From JBICHN01 sp043101845 (GTDB lineage: Bacteria; Planctomycetota; Phycisphaerae; Phycisphaerales; UBA5793): a stretch of DNA of 64,000 bases. The stretch covers positions 1,364,001 to 1,428,000 of the forward strand of contig JBICHN010000011.1 of NCBI GenBank assembly GCA_043101845.1, given 5' to 3'. How positions within the stretch are numbered: the first letter of the stretch is position 1; every line of letters starts with the position of its first letter. Below the pieces are notes generated by a model that was not told the origin of the DNA, did not search any database, and saw nothing but the letters and a program-made list of their open reading frames with translations. A program made the position numbers and the translations under genes. This document shows, one piece after another, positions 52,197 through 61,027 of this stretch.

Positions 52197-53867
52197 TCAG
52201 AACCCGATCGATTGCAGCGCGGCCTGCGCCGATTCGATTGATTCGCGGCCTCGCTCGAACGCCGCCTCGAATGTGTCGTCGGTAAACATGAAGACGAGTC
52301 GCGGCCAGACGCCGAGCAGAATCGCGAACACGGCCAGTGTTCCCATGACGAGGTACTCGCGCCCGTTGACCGCCTCACGACCGGAGTAGGTGTACTCCGG
52401 CTTCGCCGGGCCCATGTAGACCCGCTGGAACATCCAGAGAATGTAGCCGGCGGTCAACACAACGCCGGACGCGGCGATGATGCCGATCGTGATGACGAGC
52501 GTCTGCGCGCCGGGGCCGGAATAGGGGACCCACTCTTCGGCGCCTACTAGCCACTCGGTCGCCTGGAAGAAGCCGAGAAGACTCATCGCTTCTCCCGGGA
52601 AGCCGCAGAGAAGCGGGAGCCCGAGGCCGGCGAAGAACCCGATCGCGGCAAGACCCGTGTACGCCGGCATCGTGTTCCAGAGTCCACCGAAACGATTGAG
52701 GTCGCGATGGTGCGCGCGTTCGTAGACGACGCCGACGAGATAGAACATCATCGCCGACGAGACGCCGTGGCCGATCATCTGGAAGTAAGCGCCGTTTCGG
52801 CCGGCCGCCGTCATCGACGCGAGTCCGATGAGCACATAGCCCATATGGCTCACGGATGAATACGCGACGAGCTTCTTCCAATCGGTCTGCGCCATCGCGC
52901 AGAACGCGCCGTAGATGATCGAGACGACTCCGACCATCGCCACGAGAAGCCACGCCCATTGCGCAGCGTCGGGGAAGATCGCGTAGTTGATGCGCATGAG
53001 GGCGTAGCCGCCCATCTTGAGCAGCACACCGGCCAGAATCATCGAGATCGGCGTCGGCGCCTCGACATGCGCATCCGGCAACCAGGTGTGGAACGGCACG
53101 GCGGGGAGCTTGATCGCGAAGGCGATGAAGAGCAGCACGAAGAACCAGCGGGCGGTCGACCAGTAGGTTCCGCCGGCGCTGAACGCATCCTGGAACCCTG
53201 CGTCTTCCGCCAAGGCGATCATGTTGAACGATCCCTGGCCCGCTTCATTGAGCGCCTGTCCCGTCGCGACATTCGGCACGAGGAAGTAGAAGCCCAGCAT
53301 GACCACGAGGAGGCACACGGAACCGACGAGCGTGTAGAGGAAGAACTTGATCGCCGCGTATTCCTTCCGCGGCCCACCCCAGATTCCGATCAGGAAGTAC
53401 ATCGGCAGGAGGCTGACTTCAAAGAACACATAGAAGAGGAAGAAGTCGAGCGAGAGAAAGACACCGTACATGCCGAACATGAGCAGCAGGTAAAGGCACA
53501 TGAAGCCCTTCGTCTGCTTCTCAACATTCCATCCGGCGCCGATGATGAGCACATTGAGGATGCTCGTGAGGAGCAGCAGCGGCATGCTCAAGCCGTCGAT
53601 GCCCGTGATGTAGTGAATGTTGACGCTTTCGATCCACACGAAATCAGTGATGTGCTTCACCACCGAGTCCGGGCCGAACATCGTGTACGCCGCGCCGGCG
53701 CCAGCGTAGTAGTCGAACGCCAGCGCCAGGTTGATGAGCAGACAGATGACGGCGCTGATGAGCGCGATCATCTTTGAAAGCCCGGGATTGTTCCGCGGAA
53801 TCAGGCACAGCGCAGCGCCGATCAGCGGAACATAGATCAGGAGATCGACGAACAGGTTGTATGGCAC
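52197..53867 (-). CDS. nuoM: NADH-quinone oxidoreductase subunit M
   Basis: 556 residues from GTG 53867. Antiporter-like, about 14 helices; VPFHTWLPDAHVEAPTPISMILAGVLLKMGGYALMR and KKLVAYSSVSHMGYVLIG are the conserved proton-channel segments. Middle antiporter-like subunit of the complex I membrane arm. Confidence 0.95.
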   Translation of the reverse strand: MPYNLFVDLLIYVPLIGAALCLIPRNNPGLSKMIALISAVICLLINLALAFDYYAGAGAAYTMFGPDSVVKHITDFVWIESVNIHYITGIDGLSMPLLLLTSILNVLIIGAGWNVEKQTKGFMCLYLLLMFGMYGVFLSLDFFLFYVFFEVSLLPMYFLIGIWGGPRKEYAAIKFFLYTLVGSVCLLVVMLGFYFLVPNVATGQALNEAGQGSFNMIALAEDAGFQDAFSAGGTYWSTARWFFVLLFIAFAIKLPAVPFHTWLPDAHVEAPTPISMILAGVLLKMGGYALMRINYAIFPDAAQWAWLLVAMVGVVSIIYGAFCAMAQTDWKKLVAYSSVSHMGYVLIGLASMTAAGRNGAYFQMIGHGVSSAMMFYLVGVVYERAHHRDLNRFGGLWNTMPAYTGLAAIGFFAGLGLPLLCGFPGEAMSLLGFFQATEWLVGAEEWVPYSGPGAQTLVITIGIIAASGVVLTAGYILWMFQRVYMGPAKPEYTYSGREAVNGREYLVMGTLAVFAILLGVWPRLVFMFTDDTFEAAFERGRESIESAQAALQSIGF

Positions 53868-53957
53868 CGTTCTTTCGACCCTCGCGGGCCGCCTCGTCGT
53901 TTCTTCGCGTTCTCGGGCGCCCCACGGCGCCGTTCAGTCGTTACGCCCGCGCCGGAC

Positions 53958-56096
53958 TTACGAACTCAGCCCCTCGAGACTGAATCGCCACCAGCCAAGG
54001 GCGAATGGAATCGCCATAACGAGACCGGCGAGCACACCGGTCACGAGTATGAGTACATACAGTCGAAGATTGCCGCTTTGCGAGCGATGGAAGACCCCGC
54101 CCATTCGCACCGCCGAACGACCGGCGCCGCGCACTGTGCCGTCGACAATCTCGAAGTCGAACTTGCCGATCGCGTCGCCCGTCCACTTTGTGGCGAATCC
54201 GGCGAGGTTGACCAGGCCGTCCACGATGGTCCGGTCGAACCATCCGAGAAGATTCGCGACCATCTTGCCGAGCGACACCGCGAGGATGTCGAACAGGCCG
54301 TCAAATCCCATCTTGTTGTAGAGCCACCAGTGCAGCTGGCGCACACCTGGAATGGCGACGATCTTCGAACTGATCGTGAGCCCGGGAAGGTACATCACAA
54401 GCCCGATCGCAACCGAGATGATCCATCCGCCGCCGTAGAGCAGCGCGACATGCACGAAGTGGTACCCGTGCTCGAGATCTTTCTCGCCGTACCCCTGCGC
54501 CATCGCCGGCGCGGTCACCTGGATCGATTTCCCCACATGGAAGATCGTCCAGCCGATCACGATCGCGAAGGCGGCGAGCACCATCTGCGGCGCCCACATC
54601 GTCCATGAGACTTCATGGGCGTGGTCGTACAGCCGCTCATCACGCGGTTTGCCCAGGAAAGTCAGAGTAAACGCCCGCGTCATGTAAAACGCGGTCACAT
54701 ACGCGATGATCGTCGGTCCCCAGTAGAACACCGCGCCCCAGTTCATGCCGAGCTCGCGCAGCGCGTCGCCGTAGTTCACCGCGCCGGCGATGATCCCGTC
54801 CTTCGAGTAGAACCCGGAGAGCGCGATCGCTTCACCACCGATGGTCATGAGCGGAATCGCCGCGCCGGCGATGGCCAGTGTGCTGATCCCGAACGCGAGA
54901 CCCGTCAACGGCATCTTCTTGAGCAGCCCGCCGTAACGGGTCATCTCCTGTTCGTGATGCGCCGCATGAATGACCGAGCCGGAGCACTGGAAGAGGCAGC
55001 ACTTGAAGAACGCGTGCGTAATGAGGTGGAACAGGGCGTAGGTATACGCGCCGGCGCCGAGCGCCAGGATCATGTACCCGAGCTGGGAGAGCGTCGAATA
55101 CGCGAGCACCTTCTTGATGTCGGTCTGCACGCAGGCGATAAGCGCCGCCATGATGAGGGTGACTAGGCCGATCGTCGCGACGAAGAGGTGAGCAGCGGGG
55201 GTCAGAATCGGGAAGATGCGGGCGGTGAGGTAGACGCCGGCGGCCACCATCGTCGCCGAATGCACGATCGAGGAGACCGGCGTGGGACCCTCCATCGCGT
55301 CCGGCAACCAGGTCTGCAGGGGGAACTGGGCGCTCTTACCCATCGCGCCCATGAACAGGCCGATGCCCGCGAGCGTCAACCACCATTCATCAGCGCCCGC
55401 GTGAAGTGGATCGATGCCACCCGCCGCGGCGATCGTGCCAAATATGCCGCCCTGTCCGGGCTCGGCCGCGCGGAGGACGAGATCGCCACCGAACTTCCAG
55501 AAGAGAATGCCCATGCCGAAGAGGAACCCGGCGTCGCCGATGCGGTTCATCACGAACGCCTTCTTGCAGGCGAGCTGAGGGCCGCGCTTCTCGTACCAGA
55601 AGCCGATGAGCAGATAACTCGATACGCCGACGAGCTCCCAGAAGACGAAGAGCTGGAGCAGACTGTTTCCGAGCACGATGCCGAGCATCGAGAAGGTGAA
55701 CAACTGCATGTACGCCATGAAGCGCGATTTGCGGGGGTCGCCTTCCATGTACCCGAGCGAATACACATGGACGAGCAACGAGATCAGCGTCACCATGGCG
55801 AAGAGAAGGACGGTGACCTCATCCACATACGGACCGACCTGCAGGTAGCGTCCTCCGCCGACCGGCAACCAGTCCCATGCGACGCTGATCGCGGCGCGCG
55901 CGCCGCTCTCAAGGACGGGTTGCGCCATGAACTGGGTCAGCGCGAGCGCCGCGCACCCGAACGACGCGACCATGACGGCGACGGTAAACCAGCCGGGTAC
56001 ATCCGGGTTCCGGAAGCGCGATCCGAGGAAGATGACGAGCCCGAATCCGACGAGCGGAAGAATCGTGGAGATAACGAGCAGGTTCTCGGGACTCAT
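53958..56096 (-). CDS. nuoL: NADH-quinone oxidoreductase subunit L
   Basis: 712 residues from ATG 56096 (GAAGG upstream). Antiporter-like core of about 15 helices (QFPLQTWLPDAMEGPTPVSSIVHSATMVAAGVYL; KKVLAYSTLSQLGYMILALG), then the long C-terminal horizontal helix region and a last transmembrane helix. Distal proton pump of complex I. No missing signature. Confidence 0.95.
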   Translation of the reverse strand: MSPENLLVISTILPLVGFGLVIFLGSRFRNPDVPGWFTVAVMVASFGCAALALTQFMAQPVLESGARAAISVAWDWLPVGGGRYLQVGPYVDEVTVLLFAMVTLISLLVHVYSLGYMEGDPRKSRFMAYMQLFTFSMLGIVLGNSLLQLFVFWELVGVSSYLLIGFWYEKRGPQLACKKAFVMNRIGDAGFLFGMGILFWKFGGDLVLRAAEPGQGGIFGTIAAAGGIDPLHAGADEWWLTLAGIGLFMGAMGKSAQFPLQTWLPDAMEGPTPVSSIVHSATMVAAGVYLTARIFPILTPAAHLFVATIGLVTLIMAALIACVQTDIKKVLAYSTLSQLGYMILALGAGAYTYALFHLITHAFFKCCLFQCSGSVIHAAHHEQEMTRYGGLLKKMPLTGLAFGISTLAIAGAAIPLMTIGGEAIALSGFYSKDGIIAGAVNYGDALRELGMNWGAVFYWGPTIIAYVTAFYMTRAFTLTFLGKPRDERLYDHAHEVSWTMWAPQMVLAAFAIVIGWTIFHVGKSIQVTAPAMAQGYGEKDLEHGYHFVHVALLYGGGWIISVAIGLVMYLPGLTISSKIVAIPGVRQLHWWLYNKMGFDGLFDILAVSLGKMVANLLGWFDRTIVDGLVNLAGFATKWTGDAIGKFDFEIVDGTVRGAGRSAVRMGGVFHRSQSGNLRLYVLILVTGVLAGLVMAIPFALGWWRFSLEGLSS

Positions 56097-56111
56097 GGAC
56101 ACGCCTTCGCC

Positions 56112-56453
56112 TCAGCCCTTGAGCAAACGACCCCGCTCGATGTCGATCGACGCGAAGTTGTTGTAGAAGTTGAGGAAGATCGCCAGGGCGATCGCCGCCT
56201 CCGCCGCCGCAAGCACGATAATGAAGACGACGAACAGCATGCCGTCCACGGCGGGCGCGGCGTCGACGCCGGCCGGAACGCCACTCCAGCTGAATCGATT
56301 GAATGCGACGAGGTTGATGTTCGCCGCGTTCAGTATGAGTTCGATGCCCATGAGCAGAGCGATCGCGTTCCGCTTGGTGAGAAGCGTCGCCACGCCGCAG
56401 CCGAAAAGGATGGCCGAAAGACCGAGGAAATGCCCGAGGCCGATCGTCATCAT
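56112..56453 (-). CDS. nuoK: NADH-quinone oxidoreductase subunit K
   Basis: 113 residues, three helices: LSAILFGCGVATLLTKRNAIALLMGIELILNAANINLVAF (Glu in helix 2) and AAEAAIALAIFLNFYNN (Glu in helix 3). The two Glu residues are the quinone-coupled proton path of complex I. Overlaps nuoJ by 4 bases. Confidence 0.95.
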   Translation of the reverse strand: MMTIGLGHFLGLSAILFGCGVATLLTKRNAIALLMGIELILNAANINLVAFNRFSWSGVPAGVDAAPAVDGMLFVVFIIVLAAAEAAIALAIFLNFYNNFASIDIERGRLLKG

Positions 56454-57037
56454 TCGGCGGTCCCCTTCGTCCGGGTCGGCGCGTCGTCTTCCAGGTCGAC
56501 CCGCCGCCCCTTGGCCATATACGCGGCGCCGATCATGACGACCAGCAACAGGACCGCTGCGATTTCAAATGGCAGCACATAGCGGCCGAGCAGGCTGACG
56601 CCCAGTTCGGTGACGCCGTATCGCGCGGGACCGGAACTGAGACTCGCGCCTGACGGGGCGCCGTCGGCGACAAGCGTTCCGAGCCAGCCCATGATCAGAA
56701 GGGCCGACAAGCCGATCAGCCACCCGGCAATTCGTTGCCCGAACGGAACGACCTGTTTGAGGAAGGGGTTCTTGCTCGTCAGCATGACGCCGAAGATGAT
56801 GAGAATGAGCACGCCCCCGACATAGACAATGAGCTGAATCACCGCGAGGAATTCCGCGGCGAGGAAGAGGTAGAGGAACGCCACGCCCGCGAGCGTAAAC
56901 AGGAGATAGACCGCCATCCGCACGATCTGCGGCGACAGTACGACACCGAGCGCCCCGATCACGGCGAGAAGGGCGAACGGGTAGAAGAGCCACGGCTCAA
57001 TGCCGCTGAGCGCGTCGGCTTGTTGAGCAAGGGTCAC
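56450..57037 (-). CDS. nuoJ: NADH-quinone oxidoreductase subunit J
   Basis: 195 residues from GTG 57037. Five helices; the third segment AAEFLAVIQLIVYVGGVLILIIFGVML carries the conserved Glu and the pi-bulge region of NuoJ. First gene of the nuoJKLMN run; the nuoA-I genes are not in the window, so the complex is encoded in at least two places. Confidence 0.93.
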   Translation of the reverse strand: MTLAQQADALSGIEPWLFYPFALLAVIGALGVVLSPQIVRMAVYLLFTLAGVAFLYLFLAAEFLAVIQLIVYVGGVLILIIFGVMLTSKNPFLKQVVPFGQRIAGWLIGLSALLIMGWLGTLVADGAPSGASLSSGPARYGVTELGVSLLGRYVLPFEIAAVLLLVVMIGAAYMAKGRRVDLEDDAPTRTKGTAE

Positions 57038-57364
57038 GAGACGGCGCCTTTGTGAAATTTCACACGAACAGGGGGCCTCAACATACGCAGGGGCGTGGAA
57101 TCGGTCAACTCGCGGACACCGGTGGAAACTGGGTGTCCTGAGTGGTCCGGCGCTCCAGATGTAGACCTTCCGCGGCGCCCCTACACATCATCTTGGGGCT
57201 CGTCGGTTGCACGCCCGAGTCGCGCGATGAAGTCGGGTTGTGTTCGGTATCGGCGGCCGCGTGACCGAACGAGTGGGCGGAGAAGGGGCGTTGGAATCGG
57301 CCAATTTCTCAAATATCGTATTCGCAGTGACTTACGCGAAATCGTTCCGACTGAGAATTCATCG
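57038..57364. other. Gap upstream of nuoJ
   Basis: Holds the leftward promoter of nuoJ, which should lie near 57060-57130. Reading frames on the + strand are implausible. No repeat or riboswitch recognised. Confidence 0.4.
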
Positions 57365-57394
57365 TTGACTTGTGATTCCGCCGACGAATAAGGT
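57365..57394 (+). promoter_or_regulatory. Possible sigma-70 promoter for the candidate small RNA
   Basis: TTGACT (57365-57370) and TAAGGT (57389-57394), 18 bases apart, on the + strand, just before the hairpin and terminator at 57411-57478. It fits a housekeeping promoter (-35 5/6, -10 4/6) but is only a visual match. Confidence 0.35.
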
Positions 57395-57399
57395 GAAGG

Positions 57400-57478
57400 G
57401 CTGAAACCGATCGGCCTTCGGGCCGTGGTCTTCCCGCCGTGCGTTTGTCGGAGCTGCGCACGGCGGTTTTTTCTTTTT
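57400..57478 (+). ncRNA. Candidate small RNA in the nuo-cstA gap
   Basis: About 75 bases on the + strand: a UUCG-capped hairpin (CGGCC/GGCCG, 57412-57425) and an intrinsic terminator, with promoter-like boxes just upstream and no convincing + strand gene in the whole 475-base gap. Neighbouring genes on both sides run on the minus strand, so the terminator is not theirs. Function unknown. Confidence 0.45.
57434..57478 (+). terminator. Strong intrinsic terminator without an assigned + strand gene
   Basis: Perfect 10-base stem CCGCCGTGCG (57434-57443) / CGCACGGCGG (57457-57466), 13-base loop, then TTTTTTCTTTTT on the + strand. The minus strand has no T run. It stops rightward transcription just before the convergent cstA gene, whose 3' end is at 57513. 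Confidence 0.85.
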
Positions 57479-57512
57479 CGCGAGCGATGCGCAAGCGTCG
57501 CGCCGTCGCACA

Positions 57513-59600
57513 TCATCCCGCGGTGACGCCTCGCTCAATTCGTTCGTCGAGCGCGTGCTCTTCGAGCACGCCGCGCACGCGCGGGAACATGAGCGCGCCT
57601 TCGACGATCATCCAGATTTCGAGCACGAGAGTCGCGATGCCGACGACCATGAGCGTCCAGCGTTCGGTCGCGATCCAACTCGGATTCGCGTCGTTGCCAA
57701 TGAACACCTGCCAGATCATCGCGAGCATCGGCATGGCGAGCATGAACATCATCGGAAGGATGAGGAACCACAACGGTTTTCGTCGTCGCCAGAGATAGAA
57801 CGCGATGACCATGAAGGACAATCCGGCGAGCAATTGATTCGTGGCGCCGAACAGTGGCCAGAGAATGGTTCCGCCGCGTCCGGCGTTCGTATCGAGCCAG
57901 ACTCGAAGCCCGCGTGCGACGCCGTGTTCCGATGTCGCTTCGGCAAGCGTGAGATCGGCGGCCACTGGTGGAATCGCCGCGATAATCGCGGCCACCGCAA
58001 CGGCGAACAGCGTGGCGCCGTGCTTGTTCGTAAGCCAGACGAGCGGATTGGCGCTCCACTGAAAGCGTTGCGCAGAGTGACGCAATGCGTGCCCGGCGGC
58101 TTCAACCGCGTTGGCTGACGCCGTTTCTGGATGTTCGCGCGTGACATTGAACTCGAGGTCGTATCCATCTGCGGGGAGCGCCGTGCTCGAAACTCGGGGG
58201 GCGAAGGTCGAGGCGAGTTCCTGAACGACATAGCGCTGCAAACGACACGCCGTGTCAAGCGTCGTGCCGGCGAATGACGCCACGAATACGCCCATGAGCG
58301 CGATCGCCACGCCGCGCGGTATCGTCATTGCGGAAAGAAAGTTCGCGGCGCCGTCAACGAACGCGCCGACCATGGCGGACAGGGCGCCGGCCGCGGCCCA
58401 CGAGGAGTATCGAGCGTTCCATGCATCGACGCCGGTGAGCAGACCCGTATCCGAGGCGACGCCCAGGCCGAGACCTGCGGTGCAGGCGAGGATGACGATC
58501 GTCGCCAGGAACCCTTCGGTCAGCATGCCGCCGTACCCCACGAACCGTGCGTCTGGCTCGCATTGGATCTGCTTGCTTGTCGTACCGCTCGAGACGAGGC
58601 AGTGAAATCCGCTGATCGCGCCGCACGCGATCGTGATGAACAGAAACGGAAAGATTACGGGAGCGCCCGCGGGCTCCCAGCGGAAGAGCGGGGCCACGAT
58701 TTCCAGTGGCGGCCGCGCGTCGCCGGCGTCCACGGGCGCCCCTCCCGCGAATCCGGCGACGATGAGTCCAATGAAGACGAGACCGAGCGCGGTAATGAGC
58801 TGCAGTGAGTTGATGTAGTCGCGCGGCTGAAGGAGCGTCCACACCGGCAGCACGGACGCGATGTACGAATAGCCGAGGAGCAGCACGACCCAGATCCATA
58901 TCGGCCACTGCGCCATCATGAAGTTGAGGTCGCTGAGGGCGTCGGTCATGCGCTGCAGCCAGGCGATGTCCGTAACGAAGTTCCGGTCGCCGAACACGAC
59001 CGTGAGGTACATGAGGGACAACGCGAGAAGCGAAGGGAGAAGGAGTCCGACGCCTCGGCGGTGCAGCCACAAACCGATCGCGACGGCGATCGGAATCTGA
59101 ATGAGGCACGGAAAAATGGAGGCGGGGAACTGGCGGAAGACCGCGGCGATGACGAGACCGAAAATCGCCAGCACGATCGTCAGGGCCATGAACAGGATCC
59201 AGAGAAAGAGCAGTCGCACCCGGTGATTCATGACCCGGCCGGCGACATCGCCGATCGTCTGTCCGTTGTTGCGCAGTGAGACGACGAGCGCGCCGAAGTC
59301 GTGCACCGCGCCGATGAAGATGGAGCCGAGAACGACCCAGAGCAGGGCCGGAAGCCATCCCCACATCACGGCGATCGCGGGCCCCACGATCGGTCCCGTT
59401 CCGGCGATCGAGGTGAAGTGGTGACCGAAGACGATCGCCTTCTTCGTCGGCACATAATCCGTCCCATCCTCGAGCCGGTACGAAGGGCACACCGTCTCCG
59501 CGGAGAGCCGGAAGATTCGGCCGCCGAGCCAGCGTCCGTAGGTGTGGTACGCGGCGACGAATCCGAACGCGGCGAGGACGGCGATCAACAGCGTAGTCAT
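57513..59600 (-). CDS. cstA: Carbon starvation protein CstA
   Basis: 695 residues, about 16 hydrophobic segments. RLEDGTDYVPTKKAIVFGHHFTSIAGTGPIVGPAIAVMWGWLP is the CstA signature at the N-terminal end, and GFHCLVSSGTTSKQIQCEPDARFVGYGGML the other family block. Peptide or pyruvate transporter induced by carbon starvation in other bacteria. Its GTG/ATG start overlaps the GT9 gene end by 4 bases. Confidence 0.95.
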   Translation of the reverse strand: MTTLLIAVLAAFGFVAAYHTYGRWLGGRIFRLSAETVCPSYRLEDGTDYVPTKKAIVFGHHFTSIAGTGPIVGPAIAVMWGWLPALLWVVLGSIFIGAVHDFGALVVSLRNNGQTIGDVAGRVMNHRVRLLFLWILFMALTIVLAIFGLVIAAVFRQFPASIFPCLIQIPIAVAIGLWLHRRGVGLLLPSLLALSLMYLTVVFGDRNFVTDIAWLQRMTDALSDLNFMMAQWPIWIWVVLLLGYSYIASVLPVWTLLQPRDYINSLQLITALGLVFIGLIVAGFAGGAPVDAGDARPPLEIVAPLFRWEPAGAPVIFPFLFITIACGAISGFHCLVSSGTTSKQIQCEPDARFVGYGGMLTEGFLATIVILACTAGLGLGVASDTGLLTGVDAWNARYSSWAAAGALSAMVGAFVDGAANFLSAMTIPRGVAIALMGVFVASFAGTTLDTACRLQRYVVQELASTFAPRVSSTALPADGYDLEFNVTREHPETASANAVEAAGHALRHSAQRFQWSANPLVWLTNKHGATLFAVAVAAIIAAIPPVAADLTLAEATSEHGVARGLRVWLDTNAGRGGTILWPLFGATNQLLAGLSFMVIAFYLWRRRKPLWFLILPMMFMLAMPMLAMIWQVFIGNDANPSWIATERWTLMVVGIATLVLEIWMIVEGALMFPRVRGVLEEHALDERIERGVTAG

Positions 59601-60721
59601 GGCGGATCATTCATCTCGGGGACCGGAGGAGCGGAAACGCGCGGCGTCGAGTTCTTCGAACGACGAACGACCACATCGGGTCGCGAATCATCGGAGTCAA
59701 GAACGCTCTCGATGGCGGATTCGACCGCCTCGACGGAAATCCCTCTCATGTGCTCGTCCGGCGAGGTCACGATGCGCTCTCGATCGGCTTCGATACTCGA
59801 AGTGCGCGGATCGGTCGGACCGAACAGCGAAACAACCGGAATCGGCGACGGCGCGTCGTGATTCACCGCGACCGCAAGATGCCGCGTCCCCGTGTCGTTG
59901 GTCACGAGAAGTCGCGCTCGACGCAGGATGGGCTTGAGCGTCGAGATCGTGACGCCGCTGGCCGTCAGATCGACACACGGCGCTTTCGACGCCGCGCAGA
60001 TTGCGCCGACCAGCCTCTGTTCGGACGGCGAGCCGTTCACGAGAACGGTCATCCCGTGCCGACGGCTCAGCGTCTCGGCGATCGACGCGAACCGGTCGAC
60101 CGGCCATCTCTTCTCTGCTCGGCTCGCGCCTGGATTCAGGACCGCCAGGCGGCGCGCGGGATCGATCCCGACTCGGTCGAGCAGCCGTTGGGCCGCGATG
60201 CGCTGCTGCGCGGTGCACTCAAGCACAAGCCTGCGGTCCATGTTGACGCCACCGATCGCCCGCGCGAGGGCGAGGTAGTAGTCGACCGCAGAGATACTTC
60301 CCTTCCAGCCCTCGGCGCTGGGGCATCCAACGCGATGCGTGAGCAGGCCTTCCCGGGAGTTCCGTGCAAAGCCGAGTCTTCGGGGAATGCGCGCCGCGAA
60401 CGCCATCGCCGCCGAGCGCCAGCTGTTCGGTAGCAGGACGACCCCGTCGAAGCGGCGAGAAGAGAGTCGACGCCCTTCACGCCACGGTCCGGTCAATCCG
60501 CTCGCCCGGCCGACGATCTGCTCGTCGAGATATGGAAGTCCTGCGAGCGCTTCGTCGATGCCCGACCGCCCGTAGGTAACGATCGACGCGTCGTGTAGAT
60601 CCGGGTGGCTACGGAGTGCGCGGAGAAACGGTGTGGCCATGACCGAATCGCCGATCCAGGTCGGCATGACGACGAGTAGTCGCTGCACGCCTCTCGTGAA
60701 ATCGGCCATCGAGGTGGTCAT
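59597..60721 (-). CDS. GT9 (heptosyltransferase-like) glycosyltransferase
   Basis: 374 residues. LLVVMPTWIGDSVMATPFLRALR near the N terminus and VLNPGASRAEKRWPVDRFASIAETL, then VTNDTGTRHLAVAVNHDAPSPIPVVSLFGPTDPRTS are the GT9 (WaaF-like) family marks. Transfers heptose to LPS core in other bacteria; the natural acceptor here is unknown. Overlaps the 84-residue gene and cstA by 4 bases each, so coupled translation is likely. Confidence 0.88.
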   Translation of the reverse strand: MTTSMADFTRGVQRLLVVMPTWIGDSVMATPFLRALRSHPDLHDASIVTYGRSGIDEALAGLPYLDEQIVGRASGLTGPWREGRRLSSRRFDGVVLLPNSWRSAAMAFAARIPRRLGFARNSREGLLTHRVGCPSAEGWKGSISAVDYYLALARAIGGVNMDRRLVLECTAQQRIAAQRLLDRVGIDPARRLAVLNPGASRAEKRWPVDRFASIAETLSRRHGMTVLVNGSPSEQRLVGAICAASKAPCVDLTASGVTISTLKPILRRARLLVTNDTGTRHLAVAVNHDAPSPIPVVSLFGPTDPRTSSIEADRERIVTSPDEHMRGISVEAVESAIESVLDSDDSRPDVVVRRSKNSTPRVSAPPVPEMNDPP

Positions 60722-60972
60722 TGGCCGGAACTCCCCCAGAGCTCGTCACCGTCGAACTTGTGCCGGAACCAATTCGTCGTCAGTTGACGCAATTCGGCGA
60801 TGAGGCCGAGCGCCTCGATCTTCGAGCCGCGGATACGGACCGTCACCGACTGGTTGTCCGCATCGACGGAAATGACCTGCACGCCCTGCCGTTCAGCGAT
60901 CGCGTGCGCCGTCGCGATGATCATATTGCGAACAGTGCGATCGGAAAGAGGGGCGCCCCGTCTTGCCCGCAA
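60718..60972 (-). CDS. Small protein of unknown function
   Basis: 84 residues. HAIAERQGVQVISVDADNQSVTVRIRGSKIEALGLIAELRQLTTNWFRHKF has a beta-strand, helix and conserved-looking C-terminal helix pattern, possibly ferredoxin-like. No family recognised. It overlaps the GT9 gene by 4 bases and follows the GmhB-like gene by 55. Confidence 0.6.
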   Translation of the reverse strand: MRARRGAPLSDRTVRNMIIATAHAIAERQGVQVISVDADNQSVTVRIRGSKIEALGLIAELRQLTTNWFRHKFDGDELWGSSGQ

Positions 60973-61027
60973 GCGAAAGTCGTTGATCTCCGGCTCGGAT
61001 TCGATGACGCCTCCAATGGCGTGGCCT

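Noticed and set aside
55188..56582. 464-codon open frame opposite nuoL and nuoK
   Set aside because: Antisense of two certain membrane protein genes; no motif.
57095..57391. 98-codon open frame in the nuoJ-cstA gap
   Set aside because: No ribosome site, low-plausibility composition. The orphan terminator is better explained by a small RNA.
57400..57478. Known riboswitch or housekeeping RNA (6S, SRP, RNase P, tmRNA)
   Set aside because: None of the core sequences I know for these RNAs is present; too short for RNase P or tmRNA.
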